Assembly: GCA_904063045.1 (NCBI GenBank)
Contig: CAJFCJ010000068.1
Span: forward strand, 1 to 20,907
From: Dimorphilus gyrociliatus
Taxonomy: Eukaryota; Annelida; Polychaeta; Dinophilidae
Reading direction: 5' to 3'
DNA: 20,907 nucleotides
Positions 1 through 9,035 of the stretch are shown here, piece by piece; position 1 is the first letter of the stretch, and the number at the start of each line of letters is the position of its first letter. The notes beneath the pieces were generated by a model that searched no databases, was not told the DNA's origin, and was given only the letters and a program-made list of their open reading frames with translations. The translations under genes were made by a program, and so were the position numbers.

Positions 1-388
1 TCTTAACTGGTTCCCCTCTTTTGATAAAGAATGAAGGGAAACTTGTTTTGTTGCAAGGATAATGGCTCCAGAATTTTGTAAGAAGTCACAACCAAGTATT
101 ACAGCCATATCCAATTTTTCCATAATGAAAAATTCTTGTTCATAAGTTCTGTCCAGCAAACTGGATGGTTCAATTTTGCTTTTCCTTTAATCTTAAAGCT
201 TTTCCATCTGCTTAAGTGATGGTTGTAAGTCTGTAGTTTCTATCATGATGATTATGGTCCATTAGCCTGATCCTTTTCAGTAATAAAGACATAAAGGCTC
301 CTGTATCACATAAGGCAATGACCTCTCTTCCATTATGATATTTAATTCGAAATTGGAAATCTTTTCTGCCTTTTACCAAAGAAGTACA
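1..388 (-). pseudogene. Retropepsin remnant, copy A
   Basis: Mirror of 10090-10490, cut by the window edge. The DTG and ILGCDFL regions are present, but many 1-2 nt indels (for example around 145-170 and 200-290) scramble the frame. The indels are much denser here than elsewhere, as at a poorly covered sequence end. Confidence 0.8.
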
Positions 389-1442
389 CTTAAAATGTGC
401 GATTTTCTCTTTTTTTGAGATTAAATGTTGCCATTCTTCCTTTAGAAATTTCAGTCTCATTCGGTCATCAGGTCCAACAGTATTAGTCTCTTAAAGCTGC
501 CTTTTTCATTATTTCCTGCATTTCCATTTCTTTGTTGTTGAAATCTATTTTGAGAAAAAGGTTTAAATGTATGTTCATTTTGATTTGAGTTACTCTGATT
601 GTTGTCAAATCTCCTTTTGTACTGTTTGAATTCATTTTTGCTTTCCTTTCTTGCATTATCAAAAAATATTTTGCTGTTTTTGCCAAATTAATATACTGAT
701 TAACTGAGTTAATCTTTCCATCTTTTTCCACATGATTAACAATTTTTCCTTTAAGACCATTCCTGAATACAGTTAACAGTTGAAGTTCTCTAACTCTTTC
801 AGTAACACAAGCCATTTCAGTATTATTGAATGGTAGGAATTTTTCCCCAAGTTCTTTACTTCTTCTAATAAAACTTTGGACAGTTTCATCATTGAACTGT
901 CTCAATCTATCAATTTCTTTTTTGTAAGCCATAGGATCTGGATTAAATTCTTCATCCAATGCATACCAAATTTCATTTTCATTTGCCATGGAGGGTAAAC
1001 TTTCAATAGCATCTCTGGCTCTTCCAGTAGTATATTTTCTCAGCATTCGAATTCTTTTCTCCTCTGGATCCCAAAGGTTTAATTCACAAGCTGTTTGAAA
1101 GTTCCTCTTAAAGGCCCAAGTATCTTTGCTACCCGAATAGGGTCTCAGCAAAGTAGTATTAGGTTTCTCATTAGCATCAATTAGAAGACTTGCAATTGTC
1201 TTTTCCAAAGTGTTATCTTGAATGCCATCATAAGTGAATTTTGGTTGAGTAGGATCAGGATTAACCATACCTTCAGGAATTGTAGCTGCCCCAGTCATCA
1301 AATGGTACTTTAAAAAGCTATTACCATCAACATTGGCTCCACTACTTTTAATTCTCAACATTAATTCATTAATTTTTGAAAGATACTCATCTACTTCCTA
1401 GGCTCTGCTTTTGTCACTCCCATAAACCAAAATAACATTCAT
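387..1442 (-). pseudogene. gag: LTR-retrotransposon Gag, copy A
   Basis: Mirror of 9036-10091. It is identical in protein to copy B for the first 231 or so codons from the ATG at 1361. Loss of one A in an A run near 668-674 then shifts the frame, which stops at 483. The upstream TAG (1398-1400) is shared with copy B, so that lesion is older than the duplication or belongs to the same molecule. Confidence 0.85.
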
Positions 1443-1478
1443 TGAAGTAGCATTGTGGGCTGTCACCTGTGCCTTATT

Positions 1479-1951
1479 TGTACTTTGTTGTATTGTAATT
1501 GTAGAATTTCTGGTTCGTCACAACTGTAATTGTCCTTTCCAATCATTTACCAACTTGCAAAGTATGGTCCAAATAGAAACTTTAAAGTTCATCCAAAAAT
1601 AGTCTAACAAATGCAATATCGATAGAAATGAATCAACAAAACACCAGTATTTCATCGAAAGAATATTTATTGAGTAAAATGAGCTTCTAGTTCTAAACAA
1701 GCTAGTTTAAACAACTAGCTGATGGTTAGAAAACTGAACTATCACTGTTAATTTCGTAGGGTTTATATACTCTTTTAAGGGTTGATAGTTCATAAATTTC
1801 AAAGTGACAAAAACAAAAGTAACATTTTAAGACAAAGAAAAGTACTAAATATGGTCATGTTTTTATTGTTTTCCTCTTCTAAATAACAGTTGAATTTCAA
1901 AGGTTGGAGAGTTGCATAAGATGTAACAATTTTAGTCAGACAAGTCCAACA
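1479..1951 (-). mobile_element. LTR1, copy A
   Basis: Mirror of 8522-8999, running from TGTAC at 1479 to CCAACA at 1951. It differs by a few single-base losses. TATA box and AATAAA are retained on the - strand. Confidence 0.75.
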
Positions 1952-2194
1952 ATCAAAACAACATGTAGATTGAATATTTGACCATTTTTGTATTCTATCT
2001 TAATAATGATATTCAATTGATTGAGTTAGTAATTTTAGCATCAGCATATAAGGAGGAAGTTTATCTGAAACTTAGAATTTAAGCATAATTGATACTTAAT
2101 TGAACTAGTTTTAGTTCAAAATCATAAATTTATGGTTTAATAAATGTAATATTAATGCTAGGTTGCAAATAGCAATATTCTTTTTACTAATTTA
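1952..2194. other. Unassigned DNA, copy A
   Basis: Mirror of 8283-8521; nothing recognised. Confidence 0.5.
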
Positions 2195-2441
2195 ATAGCT
2201 ATAATTTGAATAAAGAAACAGAGCAAAAATCTAGAAAATTTTCTTAAGAATTGTTGTAAAATAGAAACCTTACAACTGTCAAAGAATATTGGAATTGGTG
2301 ATGGAAACTTCAATTTTTGTGAAGCACTTCACAAATCTTCAAATACACTGTCAAGTCTCTACTTACTTGAATGTAATTTGAATGAAGAACAAACCAAAAA
2401 TCCACAAAATTTTCTAAAGAATTGTTTCATCATAGTTGAGT
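2195..2441 (+). pseudogene. LRR gene fragment 1, copy A
   Basis: Mirror of 8031-8282. An extra A near 2216 breaks the start of the frame relative to copy B; the repeat pattern is otherwise the same. Confidence 0.65.
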
Positions 2442-2597
2442 AACTATTATATCTGTTACTTACTTAATAAATATGCATATTTGTTTTTGAAGTCTGTAAA
2501 AGAATGATCATTAATAAAATCATCTATTTTTGTGGCTTATGAAAAATTTCTTCTTCAATGTTTAAATAATTTAGAAAATTTAACTTCTGAAAATTAT

Positions 2598-2691
2598 GAA
2601 CTGTGCTGCTTTGGAAAGAAATATTTTAAGAAAATTGAATCCTTTTAACCACAATGACCCAAATTTAATTATTGGGCTGATTTATTAGAAT
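2598..2691 (+). pseudogene. LRR gene fragment 1, C-terminal tail, copy A
   Basis: Mirror of 7786-7878: LRKLNPFNHNDPNL and a stop. Confidence 0.55.
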
Positions 2692-3141
2692 CAACCTTTC
2701 TATATGTTCTGTTATGGATTTTCTGAGTATTAGCATTTTTGAAAATACCTTTGTTTTTATTTTTAGAACTTTCATTTGTAAAGCACCAAGAAGTTACTTT
2801 CAAATGAGTCTAATTTTTGCAGATTTAAGTACTTCTAAATGTTCAATGTATAAAGGAAATGAGACACCTCAAATTTTCTTATGCCCAAAGAACATCTTCC
2901 ACAATGAAGGAGCTATGGTTTTCTGCATTCAGCCTTCTCCTTTTTCTCCAGACTTCAAATCATATTTTCTATTATGTAAAGTAATCCTTTTTTTTCTTTT
3001 TTCTTCTATAGTTTCAATTTTTCCAAGTTTTTGTTGAGATGTAGGAGAGAATATCTTTTAAGGTAGGTTAAGTGTTTTAAAGTGGATATTTTTAAACTTC
3101 CAAAGAAGTAGCCAAGTATAACAAGGAAAAAAGGACTAGTT
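2692..3141. other. Unassigned DNA, copy A
   Basis: Mirror of 7335-7785. An open frame at 2714-3037 is low-complexity, hydrophobic and not shared intact with copy B. Confidence 0.4.
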
Positions 3142-3390
3142 TGACTTAAAAATTTAAATTTTCAATTTGATTCAACTTTTGTGCTTTTTGAATTTTGGGA
3201 GAAAGATATTTATTCAAGCAATGAAAGAATATTAGTATTTGCAATTGACAATCATTTAAAACTCTTGTCTTTGGCAAAGATGTGGTATATGGATGGTACT
3301 TTCAAATAGTATGTATCAAAAGTGTATGCACTGCCCTATGCAAAACTAGGTCAATACTGCCTATTTCTATCAGTGCTATCTGTACAGTAC
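3142..3390 (+). pseudogene. MULE transposase, N-terminal half, copy A
   Basis: Mirror of 7086-7334. The DGTF block is at 3292-3303 and the in-frame TAG at 3307-3309. Confidence 0.75.
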
Positions 3391-3637
3391 AATATTGTTC
3401 AATACTTTTTATCTATTGTACAATATTGCTGACAATTGTATATGTATAATCTGAGAAAATGAAAACTGTGAAATTGGAAATGAAAAAGTTTTTTTGATAG
3501 CATATTTTTTCAAATGGCTTGAAGATTTTTAATACTGTACATATTTAATAATATAAAGCAGAACATATCTCAATTAAGTTGACATGCTGTGATGTCACCA
3601 ACTTTGAAGTTTTCCCAAATGGAAAACAGTTCTTTTT
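3391..3637. other. AT-rich DNA between inverted MULE pieces, copy A
   Basis: Mirror of 6839-7085; nothing recognised. Confidence 0.5.
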
Positions 3638-4248
3638 TAATTTTTGTGTAGAATTTTTTTTTGCATTCTCAATATCTTCTTCTCACTTAATAATTTTTCA
3701 TATACATAAATTAATTTAGACTCTCTCTTTAGTTCATTAATATTTTTGTAAAATGATTAATTTATTTCCATGATTTTATTGAATCTATTATGAAATCCTT
3801 CCAGATCATTATTCATTCGGATTGATTATTTAAAAATAGACCAAGTTTCTAGAGGCCAAAAGCTTCAAACTTAATTCTTTCAGCCAGCTCACTTTTTATT
3901 TTTTAGAATTGATTTACAATTAAAGTATGAGGAAGGCAGGGCAAAGCCATAATCATTTTCATTGATTGGCATTCTCCTTCTCTCTTTTTAAATTCTGGGC
4001 TGTGACCCAGATCCTAAAAGTAAAATAATAAACTTTGATTAAATATTGACACTTATTAGTATTTTTCTAACCTGAAGTGTTTTAAAAATGGCTTGTGACC
4101 AATGTAAAGATCAACCAAGCATTGTAACATCTGGCCATGTATCTCTAATACTTTTCCAAATGGCCTTCTCATAGTTCAACACATTTTTTGGAACAGAGAT
4201 GTGATCAGTTAATTCATTTACAATCAAAATGCACAAATTTTCATTGAT
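3638..4248 (-). pseudogene. MULE transposase, C-terminal half, copy A
   Basis: Mirror of 6227-6838, with the same Asn for Asp (4174-4176), the same stop at the GC..H motif and the same 59-bp intron (4014-4071). Confidence 0.77.
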
Positions 4249-4273
4249 TTAAGTATTTAAAATATAACTTACC

Positions 4274-4778
4274 TTGAATAGTAATTTATTAGCTTTTTGC
4301 TTTTTAAAAGTTAAGAATGGAAAAAGCAATGGCACCAGCTTCAACTATACATCACTTCAGAAATCTTCAAATACACTAACAAGTCTCTATTTACCTGAAT
4401 GTAATTTGAATGAAGAACAAACCAAAAATCTAGAAAATTTCCTGAAGAATTGTTCTAAAATAGAAAATTTAGACCTTAATGAAAATATTAGAACTGGTGA
4501 TGGAAACTATAATTTTTGTGAAGCACTTCACAAATCCTTAAATACATTGAATTGGCTGACTCTGAAATCATGTAAAATCAAAGCAAAAATCTAGAAAATT
4601 TTCTAAAGAATTGTTCTAAAATAGAAAAAGTTATATCTGTCAAAGAATATTGGAATTGGTGATGGAAACTTTAATTTTTGTGAAGCACTTCACAAATCTT
4701 CAAATACACTAACAAGTCTCTATTTACGTGAATGAAGAAAATTGAATACTTTCAAGCACAATGACACAAATTTAATGA
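4274..4778 (+). pseudogene. LRR gene fragment 2, copy A
   Basis: Mirror of 5697-6177. A splice-acceptor-like TTTTTAAAAG ends at 4310, followed by VKNGKSNGTSFNYTS and the LRR modules. The frame stops at 4592-4594; a shifted repeat and the LNTFKHNDTNL tail follow until minisatellite 1. Confidence 0.7.
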
Positions 4779-4886
4779 GGGTTGTTGAAAATGCCCACTG
4801 TTGAAAACGCCCACTGTGCTTGTTCAAAACACCCACTGGGCTTGGTTGAAAACGCCCACTCTGCTTGTTTGAAAATGCCCACTGTG
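4779..4886. repeat. Minisatellite 1, copy A
   Basis: Five units close to GTTGAAAACGCCCACTGTGC. The array starts with GGGTTGTTG right after TTTAATGA, where the related LRR tail at 2628-2676 continues differently, so the left edge of the insertion is at about 4777-4779. Confidence 0.85.
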
Positions 4887-5109
4887 TTTATTGATAATTA
4901 CGCACCATTCCTAAGCTACAAAAGTTGTTTAATTACGTTTGAAATGATAACTCTTCAAGTTGAAGTAATAGAGATGTAATTAGTTTTAACATGTGTATTA
5001 AAAAAATGTAATAGAATTATTTAGAGTAGAAACATTGATGGCAGACAGATTTATAAATGATAAATTGCTGAATATTTTTCCAAAAGCTCACCAGTACAAA
5101 TATTACCAT
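4887..5109. other. Unassigned DNA, copy A
   Basis: AT-rich; mirror of 5369-5593. Short open frames here are not supported by any similarity. Confidence 0.5.
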
Positions 5110-5302
5110 TGTACCTTGTTGTATTGTAATTGTAGGAATTTCTGCTTCTTCAGAACAGTATTCGTCCTTTCCAATCATTATCAATTTACCAAAGTACTGG
5201 TCCAATTAGAACCTTTCAAGTTCGTCCACAAAAGTCTTAACAAATTGTAATTTCGGTAGAAATAAATTCAACAAATACCAGTATTTCGTCCAAAGAATAT
5301 GT
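5110..5302 (-). mobile_element. LTR1 fragment at the palindrome 1 turn
   Basis: On the - strand this is the R-U5 part of LTR1, beginning with the shared TGTAC terminus. It differs from the gag-element LTR by substitutions (GCTTCTTCAGAAC in place of GGTTCGTCACAAC), and there it resembles 11027-11251 more closely. So at least two LTR1 subtypes are present. Confidence 0.72.
5176..5302. repeat. Palindrome 1 spacer, unpaired LTR1 sequence
   Basis: These 127 bases lie between the two arms and have no partner. They continue the LTR1-like sequence that begins at 5110 and match the reverse complement of about 8800-8935. Near 5301-5306 the LTR match breaks off and the mirror arm begins, with a shared ATTG at the breakpoint. 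An asymmetric spacer plus short microhomology is what fold-back template switching leaves, in vivo or during amplification. Confidence 0.85.
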
Positions 5303-5368
5303 ATTGGAAAGGACGAATACTGTTCTGAAGAAGCAGAAATTCCTACAATTACAATACAACAAGGTACA
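5303..5368 (+). mobile_element. LTR1 end piece at the start of copy B
   Basis: Mirror of 5110-5175. It matches the last 66 bases of LTR1 and ends GGTACA. It exists here because the fold-back point lies inside the LTR1 fragment. Confidence 0.75.
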
Positions 5369-5593
5369 ATGGTAATATTTGTACTGGTGAGCTTTTGGAA
5401 AAATATTCAGCAATTTATCATTTATAAATCTGTCTGCCATCAATGTTTCTACTCTAAATAATTCTATTACATTTTTTTAATACACATGTTAAAACTAATT
5501 ACATCTCTATTACTTCAACTTGAAGAGTTATCATTTCAAACGTAATTAAACAACTTTTGTAGCTTAGGAATGGTGCGTAATTATCAATAAACA
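5369..5593. other. Unassigned DNA, copy B
   Basis: AT-rich; no feature recognised. Mirror of 4887-5109. Confidence 0.5.
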
Positions 5594-5696
5594 CAGTGGG
5601 CATTTTCAACAAGCAGAGTGGGCGTTTTCAACAAGCCCAGTGGGTGTTTTGAACAAGCACAGTGGGCGTTTTCAACAGTGGGCATTTTCAACAACC
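5594..5696. repeat. Minisatellite 1, copy B
   Basis: Five units close to CAGTGGGCGTTTTCAACAAG (one unit shortened), on the - strand GTTGAAAACGCCCACTG. The array ends at TCATTAAATTTGTG, where the LRR fragment resumes. Confidence 0.85.
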
Positions 5697-6177
5697 CTCA
5701 TTAAATTTGTGTCATTGTGCTTGAAAGTATTCAATTTTCTTCATTCACGTAAATAGAGACTTGTTAGTGTATTTGAAGATTTGTGAAGTGCTTCACAAAA
5801 ATTAAAGTTTCCATCACCAATTCCAATATTCTTTGACAGATATAACTTTTCTATTTTAGAACAATTCTTTAGAAAATTTTCTAGATTTTTGCTTTGATTT
5901 TACATGATTTCAGAGTCAGCCAATTCAATGTATTTAAGGATTTGTGAAGTGCTTCACAAAAATTATAGTTTCCATCACCAGTTCTAATATTTTCATTAAG
6001 GTCTAAATTTTCTATTTTAGAACAATTCTTCAGGAAATTTTCTAGATTTTTGGTTTGTTCTTCATTCAAATTACATTCAGGTAAATAGAGACTTGTTAGT
6101 GTATTTGAAGATTTCTGAAGTGATGTATAGTTGAAGCTGGTGCCATTGCTTTTTCCATTCTTAACTTTAAAAAGCAA
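5697..6177 (-). pseudogene. LRR gene fragment 2, copy B
   Basis: Encodes ribonuclease-inhibitor-type leucine-rich repeats in modules of about 57 residues (two repeats each), for example NTLTSLYLPECNL, NLENFLKNCSKIENLDL and FCEALHKS. Reading from 6177, about 1.7 modules are open to a stop at 5881-5883, caused by loss of part of a repeat. A further repeat follows in another frame (5738-5880), then a tail (LNTFKHNDTNL) that is cut by minisatellite 1. A possible splice acceptor precedes the repeats near 6168-6172. Such LRRs are usually protein-binding; this copy is broken. Confidence 0.7.
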
Positions 6178-6226
6178 AAAGCTAATAAATTACTATTCAA
6201 GGTAAGTTATATTTTTAAATACTTAA

Positions 6227-6838
6227 ATCAATGAAAATTTGTGCATTTTGATTGTAAATGAATTAACTGATCACATCTCTGTTCCAAAAAATGTGTTGAA
6301 CTATGAGAAGGCCATTTGGAAAAGTATTAGAGATACATGGCCAGATGTTACAATGCTTGGTTGATCTTTACATTGGTCACAAGCCATTTTTAAAACACTT
6401 CAGGTTAGAAAAAATACTAATAAGTGTCAATATTTAATCAAAGTTTATTATTTTACTTTTAGGATCTGGGTCACAGCCCAGAATTTAAAAAGAGAGAAGG
6501 AGAATGCCAATCAATGAAAATGATTATGGCTTTGCCCTGCCTTCCTCATACTTTAATTGTAAATCAATTCTAAAAAATAAAAAGTGAGCTGGCTGAAAGA
6601 ATTAAGTTTGAAGCTTTTGGCCTCTAGAAACTTGGTCTATTTTTAAATAATCAATCCGAATGAATAATGATCTGGAAGGATTTCATAATAGATTCAATAA
6701 AATCATGGAAATAAATTAATCATTTTACAAAAATATTAATGAACTAAAGAGAGAGTCTAAATTAATTTATGTATATGAAAAATTATTAAGTGAGAAGAAG
6801 ATATTGAGAATGCAAAAAAAAATTCTACACAAAAATTA
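6227..6838 (+). pseudogene. MULE transposase, C-terminal half, copy B
   Basis: Three coding pieces match the second half of Mutator-like (MULE) transposases. Piece 1 (6227-6403) has VPKNVLNYEKAIWKSI then WPDVTMLG and SLHWSQAI. The usual second catalytic Asp is Asn here (AAC, 6299-6301), and the conserved Cys of the GC..H motif is a TGA stop (6362-6364). Piece 1 ends CAG/GTTAG and piece 2 begins TTTTAG/GAT, bounding a 59-bp GT-AG intron (6404-6462) with a TACTAAT branch-like site. Piece 2 (6463-6573) gives MALPCLPHTLIV. Piece 3 (6657-6838) gives RMNNDLEGFHNRFNKIM, the R-T-N-N..E-G-H block. Stops lie in every part. The enzyme is dead. Confidence 0.78.
6404..6462 (+). other. Short GT-AG intron in the MULE remnant
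   Basis: 59 bp, from GTTAG to CTTTTAG, between codons in phase 0 and with a TACTAAT box near 6415. Joining the two sides keeps the transposase similarity in register. It shows spliceosomal introns, hence a eukaryotic source. Confidence 0.65.
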
Positions 6839-7085
6839 AAAAAGAACTGTTTTCCATTTGGGAAAACTTCAAAGTTGGTGACATCACAGCATGTCAACTT
6901 ATTGAGATATGTTCTGCTTTATATTATTAAATATGTACAGTATTAAAAATCTTCAAGCCATTTGAAAAAATATGCTATCAAAAAAACTTTTTCATTTCCA
7001 ATTTCACAGTTTTCATTTTCTCAGATTATACATATACAATTGTCAGCAATATTGTACAATAGATAAAAAGTATTGAACCAATATT
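6839..7085. other. AT-rich DNA between inverted MULE pieces, copy B
   Basis: No feature recognised. This is where the two transposase halves, lying in opposite directions, meet. Confidence 0.5.
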
Positions 7086-7334
7086 GTACTGTACAGATAG
7101 CACTGATAGAAATAGGCAGTATTGACCTAGTTTTGCATAGGGCAGTGCATACACTTTTGATACATACTATTTGAAAGTACCATCCATATACCACATCTTT
7201 GCCAAAGACAAGAGTTTTAAATGATTGTCAATTGCAAATACTAATATTCTTTCATTGCTTGAATAAATATCTTTCTCCCAAAATTCAAAAAGCACAAAAG
7301 TTGAATCAAATTGAAAATTTAAATTTTTAAGTCA
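7086..7334 (-). pseudogene. MULE transposase, N-terminal half, copy B
   Basis: The - strand encodes NERILVFAIDNHLKLLSL followed by WYMDGTFK, the first catalytic Asp block of MULE transposases (D-G-T-F at 7173-7184). The frame then continues VSKVYALPYAKL after an in-frame TAG (7167-7169), matching the family's V-P-K-x-x-x-x-x-Y pattern. The piece is open upstream for about 55 codons to a stop. It lies opposite to the C-terminal half at 6227-6838, so the gene was inverted internally or two copies are present. Confidence 0.75.
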
Positions 7335-7785
7335 AACTAGTCCTTTTTTCCTTGTTATACTTGGCTACTTCTTTGGAAGTTTAAAAATATCCACTTTAAA
7401 ACACTTAACCTACCTTAAAAGATATTCTCTCCTACATCTCAACAAAAACTTGGAAAAATTGAAACTATAGAAGAAAAAGAAAAAAAGGATTACTTTACAT
7501 AATAGAAAATATGATTTGAAGTCTGGAGAAAAAGGAGAAGGCTGAATGCAGAAAACCATAGCTCCTTCATTGTGGAAGATGTTCTTTGGCATAAGAAAAT
7601 TTGAGGTGTCTCATTTCCTTTATACATTGAACATTTAGAAGTACTTAAATCTGCAAAAATTAGACTCATTTGAAAGTAACTTCTTGGTGCTTTACAAATG
7701 AAAGTTCTAAAAATAAAAACAAAGGTATTTTCAAAAAATGCTAATACTCAGAAAATCCATAACAGAACATATAGAAAGGTTGATT
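7335..7785. other. Unassigned DNA, copy B
   Basis: AT-rich, mirror of 2692-3141. A 60-107 codon open frame occurs on the - strand, but it lacks recognisable similarity and differs between the copies by an indel, so I do not call a gene. Confidence 0.4.
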
Positions 7786-7878
7786 CTAATAAATCAGCCC
7801 AATAATTAAATTTGGGTCATTGTGGTTAAAAGGATTCAATTTTCTTAAAATATTTCTTTCCAAAGCAGCACAGTTCAT
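7786..7878 (-). pseudogene. LRR gene fragment 1, C-terminal tail, copy B
   Basis: The - strand reads LRKLNPFNHNDPNLIIGL to a stop. The tail matches LNTFKHNDTNL at the end of LRR fragment 2, which shows that both fragments derive from related LRR genes with the same C-terminus. Confidence 0.55.
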
Positions 7879-8030
7879 AATTTTCAGAAGTTAAATTTTC
7901 TAAATTATTTAAACATTGAAGAAGAAATTTTTCATAAGCCACAAAAATAGATGATTTTATTAATGATCATTCTTTTACAGACTTCAAAAACAAATATGCA
8001 TATTTATTAAGTAAGTAACAGATATAATAG

Positions 8031-8282
8031 TTACTCAACTATGATGAAACAATTCTTTAGAAAATTTTGTGGATTTTTGGTTTGTTCTTCATTCAAATTA
8101 CATTCAAGTAAGTAGAGACTTGACAGTGTATTTGAAGATTTGTGAAGTGCTTCACAAAAATTGAAGTTTCCATCACCAATTCCAATATTCTTTGACAGTT
8201 GTAAGGTTTCTATTTTACAACAATTCTTAAGAAAATTTTCTAGATTTTTGCTCTGTTCTTTATTCAAATTATAGCTATTAAA
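8031..8282 (-). pseudogene. LRR gene fragment 1, copy B
   Basis: About one and a half LRR modules: EEQ/KEQSKNLENFLKNC, NFCEALHKSSNTL, SSLYLLECNLNEEQ, ending in a stop at 8031. Very similar to fragment 2, with the same 57-residue period. About 150 bp separates it from its C-terminal tail at 7786-7878. Either an exon of a split gene or a decayed duplicate. Confidence 0.68.
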
Positions 8283-8521
8283 TTAGTAAAAGAATATTGC
8301 TATTTGCAACCTAGCATTAATATTACAATTTATTAAACCATAAATTTATGATTTTGAACTAAAACTAGTTCAATTAAGTATCAATTATGCTTAAATTCTA
8401 AGTTTCAGATAAACTTCCTCCTTATATGCTGATGCTAAAATTACTAACTCAATCAATTGAATATCATTATTAAGATAGAATACAAAAATGGTCAAATATT
8501 CAATCTACATGTTGTTTTGAT
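8283..8521. other. Unassigned DNA before LTR1
   Basis: AT-rich; nothing recognised. TGATT (8517-8521) would be the target-site side of LTR1. Confidence 0.5.
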
Positions 8522-8704
8522 TGTTGGACTTGTCTGACTAAAATTGTTACATCTTATGCAACTCTCCAACCTTTGAAATTCAACTGTTATTTAGAAGAGG
8601 AAAACAATAAAAACATGACCATATTTAGTACTTTTCTTTGTCTTAAAATGTTACTTTTGTTTTTGTCAACTTTGAAATTTATGAACTATCAACCCTTAAA
8701 AGAG

Positions 8705-8712
8705 TATATAAA
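8705..8712 (+). promoter_or_regulatory. LTR1 TATA box
   Basis: TATATAAA in the LTR, about 100 bases before the AATAAA signal. It would place transcription start near 8735, giving an R region that includes 8804-8809. Confidence 0.6.
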
Positions 8713-8803
8713 CCCTACGAAATTAACAGTTGATAGTTCAGTTTTCTAACCATCAGCTAGTTGTTTAAACTAGCTTGTTTAGAACTAGAAGCTCATTTTA
8801 CTC

Positions 8804-8809
8804 AATAAA
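8804..8809 (+). terminator. LTR1 polyadenylation signal
   Basis: AATAAA downstream of the TATA box and upstream of U5, the normal order within an LTR. Confidence 0.55.
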
Positions 8810-9035
8810 TATTCTTTCGATGAAATACTGGTGTTTTGTTGATTCATTTCTATCGATATTGCATTTGTTAGACTATTTTTGGATGAACTTTAAAGTTTCT
8901 ATTTGGACCCATACTTTGGCAAGTTGGTAAATGATTGGAAAGGACAATTACAGTTGTGACGAACCAGAAATTCCTACAATTACAATACAACAAAGTACAA
9001 ATAAGGCACAGGTGACAGCCCACAATGCTACTTCA

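Larger units (their letters stand above)
1..5175 (-). repeat. Palindrome 1, left arm (copy A)
   Basis: This arm is the reverse complement of 5303-10490. Paired positions sum to about 10475-10490 throughout; for example 5166-5175 pairs with 5303-5312, and bases 1-33 pair with 10458-10490. All features of the right arm recur here in mirror image. Where I compared the arms by eye, differences are almost all 1-2 nt gains or losses in short runs, densest in the first 480 bases. It may be a real inverted duplication or a fold-back sequencing or assembly product. Confidence 0.95.
8522..8999 (+). mobile_element. LTR1, 5' long terminal repeat of the gag element
   Basis: This 478-bp segment begins TGTTGGAC and ends AAGTACA, so it has TG...CA ends. 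It carries a TATA box (TATATAAA, 8705-8712) and a polyadenylation signal (AATAAA, 8804-8809) in the order expected for U3-R-U5, and it lies directly before gag. The 3' boundary is supported by three other copies that all break at the same TGTAC terminus (1479, 5110, 11027). The 5' boundary rests only on the typical start motif. No direct-orientation 3' LTR is seen, so the element is incomplete. I could not recognise a tRNA primer-binding site after position 8999. Confidence 0.75.

Noticed and set aside
2714-3037. 107-codon open frame
   Set aside because: Hydrophobic, low-complexity translation of AT-rich DNA; copy B loses the frame through a one-base indel; no recognisable motif.
4779-4886. 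CRISPR-like array of short repeats
   Set aside because: Units are contiguous with only a few variable bases and no spacers, and the context is eukaryotic transposon DNA. It is a minisatellite.
5035-5250. Pair of identical short open frames at 5035-5250 (+) and 5237-5443 (-)
   Set aside because: They are the two arms of the palindrome read toward each other, through LTR1 and flank, with no protein similarity.
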